Origin: Clavelina lepadiformis
Taxonomy: Eukaryota > Chordata > Ascidiacea > Aplousobranchia > Clavelinidae
Reading direction: 5' to 3'
Length of the DNA stretch: 64,000 nt
Assembly: GCF_947623445.1 (NCBI RefSeq)
Contig: NC_135242.1
Coordinates: 16,368,001-16,432,000, forward strand
Made by a program: the position numbers and the translations under genes. Positions 24,371 through 37,669 of this stretch are shown here, piece by piece; position 1 is the stretch's first letter; each line of letters starts with the position of its first letter. The notes below the pieces were generated by a model that saw only the letters and a list, made by a program, of their open reading frames with translations, was not told the DNA's origin and searched no databases.

Positions 24371-25878
24371 TTAAACTTCAGGCGAATAGTAACGTTTACA
24401 AAAAATACCCTTTTCAAATCAGCTTCAATCAAAGCATTGCTTGAGATAACGTTTTACCAAAACATTCTCTTTTGAGCACAAATTGAGAAATGACACTGCG
24501 ATTTGCGGAAAATAACTAAATTCTTATATTTCTTTTGGTCCTAAGCAGAGGAAGGGCCGTAACAGAACACCTGCCTCGGGTCATCCCCAATTTTTGAAAT
24601 TTAGCGTTTAAAGTTTTGCAGACCCCAGTATTTTCGAAACTTAACGCCTATGTATATATGAATGTTATGTTTGCAATGATTGAATTGACTATCACTGTCC
24701 ACTTGCTTTTTATAAACTTTTTGAATCTCTTGTAAAACTTTAAAAAGTGTTCATGCAAGAAACAATACTTTGTATCTACATACATGTTTTAATATTATCT
24801 AAATATGTATGCCTTAAAGTAAGAGATTTGCTTTTTATGTTATGCAATTAGACTTGGAGGTCACAATAGGTGCAAATGCTTTTTTAGTTTATTGCGTTCC
24901 ATGTTGGCATTAGTAATCAGCAAATACAGAAAAACCAAGGAAAACTAAATGTAATAAATGGAAAACTAAATGTACTAAATGTAAACTAGTACATTGTAAT
25001 TGCAATCCTATTTTCACAGCTGTCAGATATAGTAGCAGCGTACCAACACAAACTTTGCTTCATAACCCTTATGCTGGTACAGGCCTTCTGTGATCGAAAT
25101 TTGAAAGCATCTATTTTTAGACGCACGTGTCGATTAGACATGCCTTTTCATTTGCTGCGTCAAAACACGCTATGCAGAAGAAACATATTAAAATCATATA
25201 TCAAAACATCAGTGGGCATTTTGCTAGCTACTGTCTAGACTCTAGACTTCTAGAGTGCCTGGCCAGTATGGGTGCTTGCGAAAAGTAGCTTTGTTACTAT
25301 ACTAAAGCAGAAAGTGTAGAAAGGTAACTGCAGGCAATTTCACTAAACTAGCATTTCACCTTTTAAACAAATCAGGCAGTGAAATAAGCTTATGCGTCTG
25401 AAAGCTTTTCTTGATAGAATATTTTTTGTGGGATTTCCATTATCATTAAACATTCTTCTATAAACTCTGTAATATAGTGGAACTGGGTAATTAACTAATT
25501 ACACTACTATCTTAGGCTTGGTAGCCCACTTACTATCACCTTTCCATAATACTCCGTTTTTCGGAAAAGTGTACGAGAGCTGTTGCATAGAATCGAGCCA
25601 ATAATGTGCAGGTTGTTGGCTTGTGTAACATACATAATTTGTCACATGTGTTAACCGTTACTCAGGAAACGATTGCGTACCATTTTTGCCGCAATATTGT
25701 AGGCCCTAATAGACTCGTTAGAAAAAACATTCACTTGATCCATATTCTCGAAATATGGGCCTGGAAAATGGTGTAGAAAGAGGACGCTTTCGCCCATGTA
25801 CACTCAGTGGTCACGCTGGATAGCCTATACATGCCTTGAGGTCAATGATCAGATTATAAGCTTTTCTTTCTAAATCAG

Positions 25879-25910
25879 ACGAGATATGATTGATAGGACA
25901 TTTTTGAAGA
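25879..25910 (+). promoter_or_regulatory. 3' splice-site-like sequence before the LPGAT1 start
   Basis: A pyrimidine-rich 'cttttctttctaaatcag' ends at 25878, 32 bases before the LPGAT1 ATG. It could be a spliced-leader acceptor or the end of a 5' UTR intron. Confidence 0.4.
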
Positions 25911-28900
25911 ATGTTTCACGTTTTATCCAAGGAAATCGGAAATAATCCGAAAGCGTTTTTGAAAAGTATACCACGACTGTTGCTGATCACTGCCCAAGTT
26001 TTTGTTTGTCTTATATTCTACTTGTTGTGGTATGCAGTATTGCAGGTAAACAGTATGTATAGCCTACCCAACGTATCTGCTTGTTGATTAAACTTACAAC
26101 CGCTTACAATTGTTTGATTGGAATTGTAACTGCTTGTCTTTATGATAGAAATAACCACTTTTAGAAAATGAATTCAACTTTAACTACAACGCTTTACTAA
26201 TCTGCTTTTCTCTGTTTAGCCTCTCCGTCTCGTGAAGAAAGACTGGTTTTGGTTTTTGGAAGGTATATGTTACCAAAGCTTGATAACAGTCGTCTGTTCT
26301 TGGCTGTGTGGTTTAGATAACAACGGTAAGCACATCATTTATCTGCCATACTTTGTAAGGTTCTGAACATACTCATAAAGATTGTAATTTATGTCGTGAC
26401 GTTTGCAAAAATATGTATGGCCGAATAAATGTGGTTCATAATCAGTTTAGTGTAAGAATGCATGACATAACATTGACTTCGGTCTTCAAGTCAAACTTCT
26501 TATATTACTACATACCTTCATTCTACATTTTCAGCCTTCAGCACACAAAAATTAATATAAAGTTTAAGTTTTCAGCATATAAGAAAACCGGTATTTCAAT
26601 ACTTTTAAAACGCAATTGTATTGCAGAAAACTCAATAATGCTCCCTTATTTTCACGTTAAACTGTTATTTCCATCCTTTAATACATTGCTTTTGATAAGC
26701 TAACGTTTTCTTCCTAATTTGTTTTCTACGGTTTATGTTGTTACTTTAATTTATGGGTTAACAGTCCTGGAATGTGGCGAAGATGTGACCCATTTAATTG
26801 AGGACAATGTCTTAATTATTGCTAATCATCAAAGTCCAATGGACATCATCATCATTATGCTCTGCCTGCAGGTGACATTTTGCTGCGATGTTTGCAAACG
26901 ATTATTTCAATGATACCAAAGTTGTATCAAACTGTTTTCGTCAGGGCAAGGGCAATATTTTGTCCAATTCTATGTGGATAATGAGCTGGATATTTCAGAT
27001 TCTTCCCTTTGGAATGGTGTCGAAAGGCCATGGCGACGCATTCATTTTGCAGGTATGTTTTTACTTAATGACCTGTGAACATAAGTTTAAGCATTACCCA
27101 TAAAATGAGTGACGAAACCTTTTAGGAATTTGCTTCGGGTCGTTGTTAAGTACTGTATATGATCAAATGCTAGGTTTATAACACACAACCCAATTTTAAC
27201 GTGGCAAGCGTTGACATCATCGTTCTTTCAATATTTGCAGGTGTTTGCAATGATTGTAGTAAGCGCAGGTAAAGTCATGTTTTATTTATGCGAAAATTGG
27301 CTTACTTCAGATAACATCCATTTCCACACGGTAATTATGTTTAACGAAAGAAAGATACGTATGTTACCATGTATTGCTTCGTGCGGAAGTATTTACATTC
27401 ATTTCGTATTGGGTTATTTGCATCCTTGGTTATTTCTAAAGAGTGCTAAAGGCTATGCGATGCTGAACGCCACCAATTTTTAGTTTTTTCACCACACCGA
27501 ACTTCACTCTCAGATTTACCTGAGTGTTAACTTTTCCTGCAAATAAATAAATTTATCATTGATGCTGGAAAATTCTTTTCAAACGCAATGTAACGGTTTA
27601 AATTGCTTCTTGAAGTTTGCAGTCATTCATTACAAGGTCATTTATTTACACTGGCCCTGCTGACACAAAGCGAAGAGTGCAACGTACAATGTACAAAAAG
27701 GACAATGCAACTGTCAAACTGGAATAACCACCACCATTTATTAGAATGTTAACTTCGTCTTTTTATGTTTTTGGAAAATCTTTTTCACGATTTATGTCTG
27801 TCAAGTTTACTTTATAATGACGTCATACTTTCGGGTTCTCACCAACGTCAAAGTCGTTTTTTCATATTTTTGCAACTCTAGCCGTTTCGTACAGTTACAC
27901 GGAGGAAGGATAAATTTATCCGAAAGATGATCTTCTTTTTGTACACAAAATATGGCTCTACTTGCGCTCATTGAAATAATTGTGACCATATGGTTTGTTA
28001 TAACTTATATCAAATAATTTGATTTGCACCCACATTAACTGCCATTTAATGAAGATTTTATGTTTGGTTGTAGGGTGGGCACGCAAAACTAGTGGCTAAT
28101 CTCCTCAAAATGGATGTATCAGAATTAAAAGTAAAGGAACTACAAAAATTGCGCAAATGTTTTCTGCAGAGCTATATTCGACTAAAAAGAAAATGGCTAA
28201 TCCTTTTTCCTGAAGGTGGCTTTCTGAGAAATACGAAGCCAAGTAGCCAAAGGTAAAATAAAACAAATAAAAAAAAAAAAAAATTGGTTTTTGCAAAATA
28301 AAATACAATTGTTAGTATAAAATACAATTTGTTGGTTGCAAAATACATCTAAAATATTGGGCTTACGATCTGTTCAATGTTACACCTGATATTGGAAAGT
28401 TAAAGTCATTTTCACAATTACGGCACAATTATTAATGTAATTGAAAGTAAATTATTTCTATATTAACATAACCTCATTATCGTTTTTCATAACAAATAAT
28501 TAAAATATTATCAAAGGCTATCGTTTAAAAAAGGCCTGTTCTTGAAGTGACATGTCTAAAATGTTGATAAATAGTATTGAGGATAAATCAGGCGAATAGG
28601 CTTAGTTACTGTAATACATACATGCAAATGTATACATAAATAAAACTATAAATGTAAATACAAATGAAACGATATTTGAATATGATTTAATCATAATATT
28701 ATATGGCAAAAAGAAATTTTCCACATATTTCAGATACGCCAATAAACAAGGCCTTTCGCCTCTGAATAACGTTGCTTATCCAAAAGTAAGCGGAATACAA
28801 AATGCTATTGATGTGATTGGAGTAGAAACAAAAGATAGAGTGAGAGGTGCTTTCCATAGTATTTCGGATCCAAGCTTTGTGACATCGATACATAAACACA

Positions 28901-29561
28901 ACTCTGGCCTCAATACTCTTTAAAGTGACAACTAACGGAAATATTATATTAAAGAAATTAACTGTAATTTAACTTTATGAAATTTATTGTGTAAAATGTT
29001 TTTAATTTATTTTAGAAAAACAAGACGAAAGTGGTGGATTTAAATGGATAATTGATTTAACCATAGGTTACAAGCGTGATTCATCTTTACTGAGTTACTT
29101 CATTGGTCATAACGGCCCCCAAACAGTAGTTTGTTATTACAGGTTGGCCAATAATACTTTTTCTTTTACAAAAAATTGTGTGAAGTAAAGTTCCGTTTAA
29201 CTTACCCTGGCAATCACCTGTATCGGGTCGACGGGCCTAATTAAAGGCACAAGTTAAATTCTTAATAAACTCAACTTATTAATTATTCTTGTATATTAGG
29301 GTTTATTCAGCAGAAGATATAATTGGAAATTACCGGAATGGCAGCAAACCCGCTCGAGATGAAAAAATATCCCAATGGTTAAATGATCGTTTTGTTGAAA
29401 AAGATCAAATTTTGGAAACATTTTATGAGTCAGGAAAATTTCCGCACGCAGAAAATTGTCGAGTGAGTGAGCCATTAAGATGGTTTTTGCTGTTTGGTGT
29501 ACACGTTTGGATAGTCGCCTCGTTTGTTTTACTTATGTTTGGTTTACATATATTATGTTAA
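25911..29561 (+). CDS. LPGAT1: Lysophosphatidylglycerol acyltransferase 1 (LPGAT1) type enzyme
   Basis: Membrane acyltransferase of the PlsC/AGPAT fold that reacylates lysophospholipids at the endoplasmic reticulum. Exons: 25911-26045, 26220-26325, 26765-26871, 26945-27052, 28074-28252, 28734-28846, 29016-29142, 29300-29561. Phases are continuous and give 378 residues, close to the vertebrate 370. The ATG is preceded by an in-frame TGA (25905). A hydrophobic N-terminal segment ends LLWYAVLQPLRLVKKDW. The catalytic HX4D motif is H102-QSPM-D107 in IIANHQSPMD. The glycerophosphate-binding block is LFPEGGFLR (about residues 196-204). The C-terminal part has GFKWIIDLTIGY, NDRFVEKDQILETFYESGKF and a final hydrophobic segment. 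The donor after 28846 (G|gtgctt) is weak and was chosen because it alone fits the next exon's phase; a strong gtaagc at 28786 would break homology. Confidence 0.93.
27241..27483 (+). CDS. Possible alternative last exon of LPGAT1
   Basis: The sequence 'tcaatatttgcag' ends at 27240. The frame then stays open for 80 codons in the phase (0) left by LPGAT1 exon 4, ends in TAG, and is followed by aataaataaat near 27541. Splicing here would give a protein truncated before the LFPEGG block. The peptide (starting VFAMIVVSAGKVMFYL) shows no family match. It may be a chance frame in the 1-kb intron. Confidence 0.25.
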   Translation: MFAMIVVSAGKVMFYLCENWLTSDNIHFHTVIMFNERKIRMLPCIASCGSIYIHFVLGYLHPWLFLKSAKGYAMLNATNF

Positions 29562-29821
29562 ATATTTTATATTTAACATACAGGAGCATATGAAGTACTT
29601 GCATGCGTTACATCATATTGTTTATTTATTTAGAAATTAATGCATATTACCTTTAGACCTGCAATTATCATTTTTGTTCGTTTTCTAGCAATATACTGAA
29701 CAAAATCATTTTCTCTATGGCCTATATTGTGCCTTGAACATACTGTTAAAATCAATCTTGCAGTTTACGTTATACTTGGTTATATAGCATACAAAACTGC
29801 TGTAAATTGCTCTGAATAGTA

Positions 29822-29827
29822 AATAAA
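29822..29827 (+). terminator. Candidate polyadenylation signal for LPGAT1
   Basis: AATAAA, about 260 bp past the LPGAT1 stop codon; it is the first clear match in the 3' flank. Confidence 0.4.
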
Positions 29828-31080
29828 ACCGAAAAGCCAGTGTGTTTAACAGTGGAAGAAAAAATGCTTTAAATAAGGTAAGAAGTATTTTTGACGTTAG
29901 ACGCGCTTAGTGTGGTTACTTCCTAGCTGACGGAGAGGACCAGTCTTGTATATATACGTTGTAGTCATCGGTTTAACAGAAGTCTTTAATATGGTCAGCA
30001 GAAAAGGCCTTTTTACATTGCTTCAGAAAACCGTGGGTGTAACCAAACTTCTTTAAGTAATTGTGTCATTTCATAAAAAAATCAAACAAGAAATTGTTGT
30101 AAATCATGGTTTGCAATCAGTCATTTTCCAGAATGACTCATAAAAGAAGGTTTCGATATAATGCCAACAATCTTTCACACTTTTTTCCTTGCTGCTGTCC
30201 AAAGCTTTTTGCTAGTCAGAGAATGGAGCATATATCATCACATCAGGAGTGACGATGTTTTTTTTCAATTTTGCGTGTCTTTGAACCAAGATCAAAGTAC
30301 GCAAGATGCCTATAAGAGAAATGCCAAAAGGAATACGCTAATGACGCGGCCCTGACAGCGCACTCTGCTGAGGAGGTCTTTTAATAGGTTACCAAGCGCT
30401 TGTAAGCCTGTAATAAACTTGGATTAGCCATCGATCTTGTGGCGGCCAAGGTGCCACTACGCGGTGATTCTGTTTTTTGGACATATCACTTTAAATTGTC
30501 TCTTCGCTGATTTTAGTGATATGGGTGGTATTTGCTCGTTACTGTATATATATGTGTGTGCGTACTCGTTCTTCAAGCAGACGAGAACAACAATACAAGT
30601 TGAGTTTTAGAGTTGGATTAGTTTACAAGTAGGCTACGCTCGGGACAGTTTGTGCTCACTGGGAAGAAACGCAACCAACCTTACTCGTTATCACGGAGGT
30701 AAAACTTTCCGAGCGCCGCAGTCTAAATGAGACAAACATTCTCGGACAGGATGTTAACAATCATACATGCATTTCCATAGGAAATTTTACCCTCCTGGAT
30801 CCATCTCGGATCCACGGTTTCCGTAATCTTTCCTTGAACAATGATTTGATTCGAATAGGAGAAATGGCAAAGCTGTTACTCGTTCGAACAAAACATTGTA
30901 GAACAACACCGTGTTCCCCACCCAAACAACGGTTTAAGTAAATCTAGCTTAGCTCACTGCTCTATGGCAGCTAAGCAACATGGACTCCCTATTTCCAACA
31001 ACAACACACATTCAAAATTATTGGCATAACCTCAGAAAGCTTGCTTGTATCACTTGGCGACTTGCTTGTATCACTCTGAT

Positions 31081-31320
31081 TTGGTGATGTTAGACGAATG
31101 AAGATTCCTACGGATACGTTATATGGGTCTAGGTCGGTATAGAAAAATCACACCCATGCACTTCAAAGATGTCTGCAACAAAGATTTCCTGGAAGGGCAC
31201 ATCGACCCATTGAGGCTTGGAAGACGTTGACAGCAACAGTTGAAGAACCACTGTTACTTTTGAGGTAAGAATGGATTAAAGAGCGACGGAAGAAAAGGAA
31301 AGACTCTTTAAGTATTCATT
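31081..31320 (+). pseudogene. Relic of a LINE-type ORF C-terminus
   Basis: One frame reads GDVRRMKIPTDTLYGSRSV and then stops. A shifted frame continues MHFKDVCNKDFLEGHIDP, and further shifted pieces give LEDVDSNS and RATEEKER. The order 'RRM.IP...LYG', 'KDVC..D', 'IDP..LEDV', basic tail is the conserved end of many non-LTR retrotransposon ORFs. Two or more frameshifts and stops show it is dead. The rest of the element was not recognised. Confidence 0.5.
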
Positions 31321-32640
31321 TGCGAATACATACTAGCTTACTGAAACAAGATATACAGATTAAGGCTGCCAGACGTCCGTGAACGCAAGGACTATGCTTG
31401 GATATTCTGTCAAAACTGCATGGCCATGTCCTTGCTCCTTGAAACGTGTCATTGTTCTTGAGTAATTTATTTTTGGAATATCAGAAAACTTTTATATAGT
31501 GTTACAAGTTATAGCATTCGCTAATCGGTAACCGCAAAGATTTTTCGATATTGCTGAAATGGTATATCTGTAAGATAGGAACAAACGTTGCAAAAGTGTA
31601 ATGCATACGGCATGCCATATACAGTGTGTTTATTTACTAGTTTATTCAATGACTGAAAGGCAGTTGCTACAATATCAACTCCAGGATTGCAAATTGATTT
31701 AGTTAAGCTATAAGTTAGTTAAAACTTTAAAAGTGCCGCGACATACAAACTGAACAATGGCAACGTTGTAAACCGATATTGTACCTTCTGCTTTTCCCAG
31801 TTAACTTTTTACTGAAGTTGTAGACTATAGTCAGTTGGATAAGTAGTAATTTTTTGAAAATGTCTACGCGATTTTGTAGATGCGACAGGAATAAAAAACG
31901 TCATATACCCTTATTGCCAAACAGAATTCACAGCGTGCATGCAGAAAAAAATTCAATAATCTAGTCGTAGGCTACATCCATATGTTCTTGAAAACGTTTC
32001 AGGTGATCTGGCAATCCTACTGCAGATCCCAGATCGGACTGTAGGCCTATTAGTAAAAAAAGACTTTGCAAGCCAACAAGTTTATTGCGGCAGAATGATG
32101 CCAGCCATGCCAAATTTTTGTACAAAAATTTGTAAAAATATATGTTTGCACAAAAGACTCGTTTATCTCTACGACTTCTATGCCATTTTTTATTGCAAGC
32201 TTACTTCGCCATATTTTTTAAATTTTACTTCGAATTTTATACGTTGTTTCAGTTACACGTTATGCAAAAGTGTTGAATTGGGTTACAAAAAATGTATTGG
32301 TAGATGTGTACAGAGATATGTCGCCACCATGTGCAAAGCAACAAGTCCTAAAACAAAGCAACAAATTCTAAAAAGCTGCTTCAAAATAAACGTTGTTGGG
32401 AACTAGTTTTTTAAAATAAATTAACAAGTTTTTTACCAGCGTTGTCAAAGAATGCAAACAGAAACTAACGATGACAAAATGAACAGTGGGTAAAAGAATT
32501 TCAAAAGTTTGCAGCTATCCGTTACAATGAAAGTTGAATATTGCCTACTCAAACATAACTCTTAATGGTTTGCAAATGTAAACCTATATATTCTATAGAA
32601 ATGAGTGCAACTGAACATTATGCAAACACTTCGCAAAATT

Positions 32641-35600
32641 CTATGAGAATCTCCAGTCATCATCTACAGCGTCACTCTTTTGCTCAACAAACCAATCGTC
32701 TAGAGCAAGGTCACGTTCAAATACATCTTTCCACCGTCGAAAAAATTCTTCCCTCCTGGTTTTATACCTTGCTTCGGCGAGCGATTTGCGCAGTTGAACC
32801 TAGAGAAACAATCCTTCCTGAATTCATGCTGTTCACAACCGTCAGTGACAAGAATGCAGTTCAAACAAAATTTTTTAATGCAATGACACCATATAAGCTT
32901 AGCTTCCGTAACATGCTTTTGGCTAAAACTATTAAACGAAAAAATTATTACACGTACAGTATGTTATACCAATATAATATATTAACATGACTATATAGTG
33001 ATGGTCTATACTTAAATCTCCTAGCATCTCAGTTAATCTTAAAGTAACTCATGCTGCTTATAGTTCATACGGGATCTGAGATATTGGAAAGTGAACTTGG
33101 TATTGCTAACAGGCTGCATTGGCGTGAAGATAGCATGATGGAGCAAATACCATGGAATTGCTGAAGCATCGTGTAAGGTTTTCAAACTTGTTTTCAAAAA
33201 CCTTTTGCGGGATACGGTTCAGATTATTGCAATGAAAGTTTGATGTTATACTTAAAGATACCACTGTGAATGCAACATTTAATGTGCGAAGAATGCAGTT
33301 ATGTTGGAAAAAAGCTTTCTTGTCCTTTGTTTACCTAAAGTTTTAGACAGATTACGTCGAAAAGTAGCCAAATTACGTTGGCGCTCATACCAAAAAGTTG
33401 CTCCAGAAATTCTCATAGAAAGCATAGTGACGTTATATGAAAACGTAAAAGTATGGATAAAATTTAAAGATAGCCCATTCGAGCAGTCTTTCATTATGAG
33501 GTAGTCGGTCAATTCAACTCAGCGATGATTCAACCCAGAACAATTCATCCAACGTAAGATTAAACCAAAGACAATTCCACCCTCAGATGTTGGCTGGGTC
33601 ATCCCGGGTTTAGTTGTATTTAGATTGTATTGTTCTGAGTTGAATCGTCCGTAGGTTGAATCAAGCTGGAACCATCCTATGACACCGCAGGTTTGTGGTG
33701 TTCTGGTTGCAGTCGAGGGCAGAATACACAAAACCGTGGACAGTGATGTTGTATGGTTCTGATCAGAGAATATGAAGTTGGCTGAAATGGCTAATTCATG
33801 CGAAACTATATCGATTCCGTGATATTTATAGTTTCAACGTTTAAGATGTATTATATTAATGATGAAAAATTATATTCATGAAGAAAACGCCATACGAAGT
33901 AAGTCTGGAGTGTAACAATTAAAAATCTACAAACGATCGGGTTTTACTTAGGTATAGCGGCTTAGGGATGTGGAAATATGAAAAAAGCTCGGGCTTATAG
34001 GAACCTGAGCTTTTGACTTTAACGTTTGTGAGTAACAGTAACCTAGCGTAAGGTAGCCTATGAAGTCATGATAAAACATACAAGAAAGTTTAAATATGAG
34101 CAATATGTTTTTGCTGTTATACTGTAGTAGTGTAGTGTATAGACTACGTCAGAAATGGGTTTTCGGTAATAAACATTTTAGTGGATATATAAAATGTAAC
34201 TATTGGACAGACACAAGTAGTGAGATCGATTTATCAAGAAAACTTGTAGAACGTTTAGAATCATATATATCTGTACCGTATAATCACTTTTAACTTATAG
34301 TCTGCTGTGTTTTTAAAGCGAAAGAAAAGATTGTGTTTGATACGCCTGGCATGCACATGCGCTACTTCCAGGTCCATAATTTCGGGAGAGAAGCTCTGTT
34401 CGTGAGAACACTTAAAACTGGTGCCTTTCGTGCCGAGCCTTCGGCGCTTCGGGCTTGCGTTCGGCAGATTCCTATATTTAGCTGTATTTGTAGTACTTAG
34501 TAATTATTATTGAACCAGTGTAGAGAGAGGATCAGGGGGGGGCGAATTGGTCCTGGCTTACGAATTTTAAAGGGGCCTATTGTTTGCAAATCACATTGAT
34601 GGTTACACCTCCATAAAGAAAGCATGTAGTAATAGTACAAAAGCTAGAAAGTATTATGCAAGAAACACAAGTTTTTGTGGCTTTATCGATTATATTCCAA
34701 CAGCGCCGTAGCTAAGCATCGGTTTGTGCCCATGCATGTGGGCAAGGTGTGAACCCTCAGAGTGAGTTCTGGTTTACATATAAACTTTTGTTTTGCAGTG
34801 TATAAAGAAAACAAGCTTTAAAATTTGAGAGGTGGAAGTTTGGTTACATAGCCTGTTGATTTTACATTTATTTGAAGTGAATACAAACGAAACTATAAAG
34901 AAATAATAGTCTTATTTGATCATTTTATGTACATCACGTTACTGACGTTGTAAAAACGTTCTTAAAACAAAATTTTGTGAAACATTTATTAGTAAGTTAT
35001 TAACATATAACCAAAGAAGTTTAGTGTTCAATGAGGGAACGTATATATACCTTTCGACTTTTGCTTAATTTTAGCTTGAACTGCATGGAAAAAATGCGTT
35101 GTGATTAAAATCTGCATAGAGTGTCAATTGACACTGGTAGCAACAACCTTTAATGAATTACCGTATGTATTTAAGTATCACGAGCTTAGGTTACTTAATT
35201 TTTGCAGTGGCCCAAATTTACTTTCTGGCCTGAGCCCACATTGCGCTCTACACGACCTTGCTTGTTATGCGCACGGTGAATTTTACGTTGATTACAGTCA
35301 GTACGAAGATGTACGACAATAAAAAGCTATTTGGCACATACGGCCAAATATTTGTTGTAATTCCCAGTGTGCAAACGAGATATTATTTATAGAAGTAGCA
35401 CATTCGCCACGGACTTATATCATTCTAATCGCAAATTAGGTTTACTTTAGGTAACAATTACTTGTCATTACCTCCATTCGCAAAACTGAACTTTTAGTTG
35501 GTCGGTGTTTGTCCGGGGAACTTTCTGTATTTCCCTTAGGCCGCTCCTTTTCACTAGGAAAAACCTCTTCATACGTTACACTGTTTCCCGAATTTGACAA

Positions 35601-35912
35601 AACTTGCTCTGTATAGAGATAACCTTGCAAGATGATAGGCAACAAAATGCGCAGGGTATAAAGAGTAAAGGGTTAGGCTATACAAATAGTTTGGCAGTTT
35701 TTATGTCTATTTAGTGTGCAGTTATGAACAAAGATCTTCAAACATAACATACCAAGAAACTTGTGAGAATCTATGGTTTCCTGATCAATCATCTGCATCC
35801 TTTTCTTTTTGTCTTTTTGTAATTGTTCGAGTACTTTACCCAAAGCCTGGACTGCTCCGACATTTTTCTTGTGAGCTCTAGTTTGTGACTGATTTGGTAA
35901 ATTATCTCCCAT
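32641..35912 (-). CDS. Unrecognised three-exon gene, 156-residue charged protein
   Basis: Not recognised by family. Exons on the minus strand are 35753-35912 (start MGDNLPNQSQ), 35472-35623 and 32641-32799 (ending WRFS and TAG). All borders are GT-AG. Phases 1 and 0 agree, and the join puts SSVLRME next to VQLRKSLAEARYKTRREE. The first exon is basic and helix-prone (GAVQALGKVLEQLQKDKKKR). The second is polar and probably disordered (SEKERPKGN...SSPDKHRP). The last exon is a charged amphipathic helix (FFRRWKDVFERDLALDDWF) with an acidic end. There is no signal peptide, membrane segment or cysteine pattern. The size and terminal helix recall small axonemal microtubule-associated proteins, but this is only a hint. 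The second intron is 2.7 kb. Confidence 0.65.
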
Positions 35913-37669
35913 TATAGTAACTGCGACACTTGATTTTTAAATTTAAACAAAGTTCTTGCTAAAACACAAATTTACTGGTGTAACTTTTAAAACCTATAAA
36001 GTAATTTTGATTAGTCAGAATTTTCAAGTATAATTTCAAAAAAATAATCATTAATTCGAAAGATCTATGAGACTAAATCTATTCCTTATCATTGACAATT
36101 ATAATTCTTTGTTGCCGCTTAAAGACTAGAAAGCCTTTATCGTACATCAAACAACCTAGTCGGCATTTAAGTTAAGGTTTGTTGTCTGTAGATCGGGTCC
36201 AGTTACATTTTTGCGGTGTGTGTGGTAACTTTATACGGATAAACACAACTGAGAATTATAGAAAATGAAAACTTATCTATTTGTATCATTTTTGTACAGC
36301 GGAGAGTCACAACGAATGTAACGTTTCAGTGAGTGTATGTATATAGTATGCACTATGACTATTAAATTATAGATACTTTGTAATTCAAGTAACCCAGTTC
36401 GTTAAGTCCTTTTACAGTCATTTTTAACGTCTGTTTTCTAACTTGAGCATGATTGACTATTCTACAATAGGCTATATAATGTGGTTTCTGTAATCGGTCA
36501 TGTGCAATGGTACTATTTTTAATATTGTTGTTTGATAATATTATTATCCATTATCCCATTACAGTAAATAGTTTCTAACTAAGCTATAGGAGACCACCAG
36601 TCACAACATTGTTCATTGTATGGGCGGACATGACCAATAAACGTAAATTAAATTCATGTTAGGATACACTTATTAAGGCCAACTGCAAAATATTATTCTC
36701 TTAAAATTCATAAATGTATTACAAAAATGAAGAACCAGATTAAATGTCAACCAAAGAGAACGTTTTGATTTTACACCAAATCAATATTCGACCAGGTCCA
36801 TAAATGTAACAAAATAAAACGTTTCGATCTGCTATGTAGATTGCAACTTTGCTCAGATAATATTCTGACACTGCAAAACTGACGATTAAAGCGTCACGTA
36901 TATCTATTTTTCAATCTATAAAGTATGGCTAATCTGTTTTTAGTTCATCCATTTTGTCAACACGTTGTCATTGCGTTTATTTGCCAATCAAGATGGACGT
37001 TTTAAACAGGATGGGCGGAAATTTTAGACCAATTTAATATTCTATCAACCCTCTGCATGAAGTTCGCACACAGGCGACAGACTTATTAGTCCTAGACAGT
37101 TGCACTATAGAAATATGTCAGTATAGGCTAGAAATACGTCTACTCCGGTTGTACACAGTTTAACCATATGTTTGGCTAATTGTTTCAGGACGCATTGATG
37201 AGGTTATACGCATCTGTTCCTGTCAAGTACAAGTATGAGAAAGTAGGACGTATATAAGCCGGTTATAAGAGCAAAGAAAAATCACCCGCTTAACTTTTAC
37301 AATAAACAAAACGGAAAAAAATAAAAATCGGTAGCAATTACCATATAGTCTAAGCAAAACACTTCCACAGTTGGCCCACAAAAACGCGGGGGCACCAGGG
37401 TTACTTTACAAAATGTTGTTAACGTAAACGTACTAATTGCTTAGATGGCAAATGGCAAGCTTTACTCTATTTTCGTAAGTTGTAGGTCAGAAACTGTTTT
37501 CACATTGCAAACACTGTAGACAGATCAAGATAAGCACACATACCAAAGGAGAAACCATAAAATAAAGACATGTATGATGAAGACAAAGGAATCTTATGCA
37601 GTTCACAAAAAAACCATTTTAAGCAATATATTTGCGTATTTCAAGCACAGTAATTTGAAGAAGGTCGCT
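35913..37669. other. Intergenic region between NCS1 and the unrecognised gene
   Basis: This contains the NCS1 3' UTR and the upstream region of the minus-strand gene starting at 35912. It is AT-rich with no exon, repeat pair or RNA that I recognise. Confidence 0.5.

Larger units (their letters stand above)
22440..25910. other. Intergenic region between GPR155 and LPGAT1
   Basis: The region starts with the GPR155 3' UTR and ends with the LPGAT1 5' region. It holds a probable decayed hAT-like MITE (23584-23828) and a SINE-like piece (24160-24370). The rest is AT-rich with no exon or structured RNA that I recognise. Frames at 23162-23362 and 23180-23422 overlap on opposite strands and have no family features. 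Confidence 0.6.
29562..32640. other. Intergenic region between convergent LPGAT1 and the 32641-35912 gene
   Basis: The region holds the 3' sequences of two genes that face each other. Apart from a LINE-like relic at 31081-31320 I see no coding exon. The sequence around 30350-30750 is less AT-rich and has an LTR-like look, but no paired copy or primer-binding site was found. The plus frame 32095-32406 has no family features. Confidence 0.55.

Noticed and set aside
28786..28791. Strong donor-like gtaagc inside LPGAT1 exon 6
   Set aside because: Using it would break phase with the next exon and remove residues that align with the family (VSGIQNAIDVIG).
30350..30760. LTR-like stretch with less AT-rich sequence and a tail ending in an 'aacaa' run
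   Set aside because: No second copy, primer-binding site or downstream gag/pol sequence was found, so an LTR call is not supported.
32565..32990. 141-codon plus-strand open frame
   Set aside because: It lies opposite the last exon of the minus-strand gene (32641-32799), which has an acceptor, matching phase and sensible composition; the plus frame has neither splice context nor family features.
33301..33504. Basic 67-codon plus frame (KVLDRLRRKVAKLRWRS)
   Set aside because: It looks protein-like by composition but has no family match, is overlapped by an open frame on the other strand, and sits in an intron of the minus-strand gene.
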